DNA of 8,731 nucleotides, taken from JAYUKV01 sp043764135 (lineage in GTDB: Bacteria; Patescibacteriota; JACMRA01). Below are positions 6,259 to 8,731 of the stretch, piece by piece. The stretch's first letter is position 1. Every line of letters starts with the position of its first letter. The stretch is from NCBI GenBank assembly GCA_043764135.1, contig JAYUKV010000123.1, forward strand, positions 1-8,731. Direction: 5' to 3'. The position numbers and the translations under genes are program-made. Under the pieces are notes generated by a model, which saw nothing but the letters and a program-made list of their open reading frames with translations, was not told the DNA's origin and did not search any database.

Positions 6259-8652
6259 ATGAAACATTACTCAGCACCAAAAGAGCATATCTCAGTAATC
6301 ACCAAACAATTGGACCTACTAAACTATATCGCATCAGCTTCACTATATCTCAAGGATAACTTTTGGCTAACTGAAGAATTGACTTTTGAAAATATCAAAC
6401 CTAGAATATTAGGTCATTGGGGTACTGTACCTGGACTTAACTTGATTTATGCTTGTGCTAATTCTCTTGTCACAACAACTAAACAACAAACAGTATTTGT
6501 AACAGGTCCAGGTCATGGAGCACCTGCAATACTTGCTAATCTCTTTGTGGAAGGGTCCTTATCTAGCGTGTATCCTAATGTTACCCATGATAGGGCTGGG
6601 TTAGAGGCATTAATAAAGGGATTTTCTTGGCCAAAACAATTTCCATCACACACTTACCCTGGACTTCCAGGTTCAATTCATGAAGGTGGGGAATTAGGCT
6701 ATAGTCTTGGAACTGCATTTGGTGCCATGTTAGATAATAGCGAGCAAATGGCTATCTGTGTAATAGGTGATGGAGAAGCAGAGACAGGAGCTCTAGCAGC
6801 GTCTTGGCATTCGAATAAGTTCTATAATCCAAGACAAGATGGATATGTATTACCAATCTTACATGTTAATGGTTATAAAATTAGTAACCCTACAATCTTT
6901 GCTACAATGTCTGATGAAGAAATAGATAATTACTTTAAAGGTCTAGGTTATAAGGCAATTTTTGTGTCTCAATATGATTCGCTAGACTTTATTAAGGATA
7001 CCTGTGATGCATTTTATGAAGCTTACAATGACTTGCAATCATTAAGAGAAAATTGGGTAGAAGGGGATAAATGTGTTTTACCTCTTATAATTTTAAGATC
7101 CAAGAAAGGTTGGACAGGTCCAAAATACAATCATGACCAAAAAATCGAAGATAACAACTATTCTCACGGTATCCCACTTAAAAAACCAAAGTCAGACCAA
7201 TACGAGCTGGACCTACTAAACAAGTGGCTTAAAAGCTATGATTTATCTGATGTTTTTACACAATCAGGTAAGCTTAATCCAGAATTATTAAAGAACATCC
7301 CACCTAAAGAATTAAGAATGGGAGAAAACAAAATCGCACAACGTCAAGATCATATAGAACTTCAACTTCCAGATATAGAGTCAATTGATCACGAGTTTAC
7401 AGTTGCAGGTAGTAGCGAAGATTCGGAGCTTGAAGTATTTGCTGAATATGTAACTAAAATCCTTTCAAATCCTAAGAACAGAGACAAATTCAGAATTTTC
7501 TCACCTGATGAATCTGAATCTAACTTTTTAGAAAAAATCTTTACTCAAACAAAAAAAGTTTATGCTTGGCCGCTAAACGAATGGGATATAAATTTTTCAC
7601 ATACAGGTAAGTTTATGGAGATTTTATCTGAACAAACACTAATGTCATGGATGCAAGGTTATGTCTTAACAGGGCGTCATGGAGTGCTTGTATCTTATGA
7701 AGCTTTTCTAAGTATAATTGCTTCTCAGATAGATCAATATATTAAATTTATAAGACAAGCACAAGATTTTGAATGGAGAAAATCACTTCCATCTCTGAAT
7801 CTTATCGCCACTTCTTCTGTATGGAGACAGGACCACAACGGATTTACACACCAAAACCCAATATTAATCAATACAATGCTTGCTAAGCATGTAGATTTTG
7901 TGAATGTATATTTTCCTTGTGATGTTAATACAATGCTTGTTGCAATGGAACAATGTTTCTCTTCAAGCTCTACAGTCAATCTAATTATTGCAGGTAAAAC
8001 CTTGATGCCTCAATGGCTCAATATCAACCAAGCTAGAGAGCAAATGAAGTTTGGATTATCTATCTGGGATTTTGCTTCTAATAGTAACAATCCAGATGTC
8101 GTTGTAACTTCTGCTGGTGATTATCAAACCATGGAGTCTATGGCAGGAATAAGCATAATTAATGAATTATGCCCAGAGCTCAAGTATAGATATGTTAATG
8201 TTAGTACGCTATCATGTCAGGGATTTGGTTGCGGAACTAATGTGTGTATAACTGATGATCAATTGTGTGAAATATATACACATAAAAAAGATGTTATATT
8301 CAACTTTCATGGTTACCCAGAAGCGATAAAGAGCATGTTGTATGATACTTGCCTTGCAGGAAGAACCAAGATAGTTGGGTATATAGAAAAGGGAACAACT
8401 ACGACCCCATTTGATATGCAAGTTAAGAACAATACTTCAAGATTCCATATTGCGATCTACATGATTCAATCAGCAGCCAAAGTAAATCCAAAAGTTAATC
8501 AAGTAAAAGATAAATTAATAAAACAACTAGAAGCCAAGATCGAAGAACATAAAAATTACATTGTTGAAGTAGGCGATGATATGCCAGAAATTAAGAACTG
8601 GAAATGGAAGGGTTCTAAGGACTCATTAAACTTTGATAACAGTAATCAGTAA
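6259..8652 (+). CDS. xfp: Xylulose-5-phosphate/fructose-6-phosphate phosphoketolase (797 aa)
   Basis: This thiamine-diphosphate enzyme splits xylulose 5-phosphate (and often fructose 6-phosphate) with phosphate into acetyl phosphate plus glyceraldehyde 3-phosphate (or erythrose 4-phosphate). It is the key step of the phosphoketolase and bifid pathways, giving ATP through acetate kinase, which is not in this window. The family's landmarks are present in order: LGHWGTVPGLN (51-61), GPGHG (83-87), SIHEGGELGYS (139-149), the cofactor-binding GDGEAETG (170-177) with HSNKF (184-188), WRQDHNGFTHQNP (about 522-534), FHGYPE (about 683-688) and a terminal DMPEIKNWKW. The length is normal for the family and no key segment is missing, so it should be active in the cytoplasm. 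Which of the two substrates is preferred cannot be read from motifs. The start MKHYSAPKE has no Shine-Dalgarno site and appears leaderless. The gene is divergent from the cupin cassette and is probably transcribed alone. Confidence 0.96.
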   Translation: MKHYSAPKEHISVITKQLDLLNYIASASLYLKDNFWLTEELTFENIKPRILGHWGTVPGLNLIYACANSLVTTTKQQTVFVTGPGHGAPAILANLFVEGSLSSVYPNVTHDRAGLEALIKGFSWPKQFPSHTYPGLPGSIHEGGELGYSLGTAFGAMLDNSEQMAICVIGDGEAETGALAASWHSNKFYNPRQDGYVLPILHVNGYKISNPTIFATMSDEEIDNYFKGLGYKAIFVSQYDSLDFIKDTCDAFYEAYNDLQSLRENWVEGDKCVLPLIILRSKKGWTGPKYNHDQKIEDNNYSHGIPLKKPKSDQYELDLLNKWLKSYDLSDVFTQSGKLNPELLKNIPPKELRMGENKIAQRQDHIELQLPDIESIDHEFTVAGSSEDSELEVFAEYVTKILSNPKNRDKFRIFSPDESESNFLEKIFTQTKKVYAWPLNEWDINFSHTGKFMEILSEQTLMSWMQGYVLTGRHGVLVSYEAFLSIIASQIDQYIKFIRQAQDFEWRKSLPSLNLIATSSVWRQDHNGFTHQNPILINTMLAKHVDFVNVYFPCDVNTMLVAMEQCFSSSSTVNLIIAGKTLMPQWLNINQAREQMKFGLSIWDFASNSNNPDVVVTSAGDYQTMESMAGISIINELCPELKYRYVNVSTLSCQGFGCGTNVCITDDQLCEIYTHKKDVIFNFHGYPEAIKSMLYDTCLAGRTKIVGYIEKGTTTTPFDMQVKNNTSRFHIAIYMIQSAAKVNPKVNQVKDKLIKQLEAKIEEHKNYIVEVGDDMPEIKNWKWKGSKDSLNFDNSNQ

Positions 8653-8731
8653 ATAACTATACTCTCCTTGTGGTATCTTGAATTCAAGGTCAAAGTGCAA
8701 TTCATCCATTTTATCATGAATAAAATACTTC
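8626..8731 (-). CDS. C-terminus of a convergent gene, possibly a TruD-type tRNA pseudouridine synthase (partial)
   Basis: The minus strand is open from the window edge to a TAA at 8628-8626, giving 34 residues that end FKIPQGEYSYLLITVIKV. The pattern of alternating hydrophobics, F, P-x-G-x-Y-(A/S) and a final hydrophobic strand resembles the end of TruD proteins (LPKGSYAT...LRE...K), which make pseudouridine 13 in some tRNAs. The match is short and rests on memory of the family, so the name is tentative. The 3' end overlaps the phosphoketolase coding region by 27 bases, tail to tail, and no terminator is visible between them. The rest of the gene lies beyond 8731. Confidence 0.45.
   Translation of the reverse strand, partial: KYFIHDKMDELHFDLEFKIPQGEYSYLLITVIKV

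Noticed and set aside
1..8731. tRNA or rRNA genes, CRISPR arrays, insertion sequences
   Set aside because: No cloverleaf, regular repeat-spacer pattern, transposase or paired terminal repeats were seen on either strand.

Overview
This is an AT-rich bacterial window. Hand counts of single 60-base lines give about 28-35% G+C in most genes and about 30-45% in the radical SAM genes. A lipobox protein, Shine-Dalgarno sites and Rho-independent terminators show that it is bacterial. The standard code fits: TAA and TAG end the genes and no TGA is needed as a sense codon. Short gene blocks, orphan proteins, a phosphoketolase and apparently leaderless starts would suit a small-genome fermenter, for example a candidate-phyla (Patescibacteria) lineage. 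That assignment is an inference, and no marker gene here settles it.

Left part (1-3540). A strong hairpin terminator (104-135) precedes an orphan helical, acidic protein on the minus strand (147-1247). Divergent from it is a membrane-anchored protein with an HExxxH zinc-protease-like motif (1380-2540), followed by a small lipoprotein (2660-3139). Both plus-strand genes have their own terminators. A short plus-strand reading frame (3248-3484), broken by one in-frame TAA, comes next and ends just before another terminator.

Centre (3553-6171, minus strand). A tight three-gene cassette reads cupin, then a 407-aa radical-SAM-like multi-cysteine protein, then a 294-aa radical SAM enzyme, then a terminator. 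The cupin stop overlaps the next start by 8 nt, and only 3 nt separate the two radical SAM genes. The two radical SAM proteins align with each other over the core of the barrel and resemble the spore-photoproduct-lyase-like branch. Only the 294-aa protein has the CxxxCxxC motif in the normal N-terminal place. The 407-aa protein lacks it there and carries 13 cysteines, 11 of them in four C-terminal groups. The cupin has an in-frame TAA just before its metal-binding motif, so it looks freshly broken. I do not recognise the pathway.

Right part (6172-8731). Divergent from the cassette is a complete xylulose-5-phosphate/fructose-6-phosphate phosphoketolase (6259-8652), the one gene with a clear metabolic role: it makes acetyl phosphate from sugar phosphates. 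The end of a convergent gene, possibly a TruD-type pseudouridine synthase, overlaps its 3' end.

The phosphoketolase and the orphan 147-1247 gene, 5 kb apart, share the same 14 bases around their start codons next to a -10 box. This points to a common leaderless promoter and start type.
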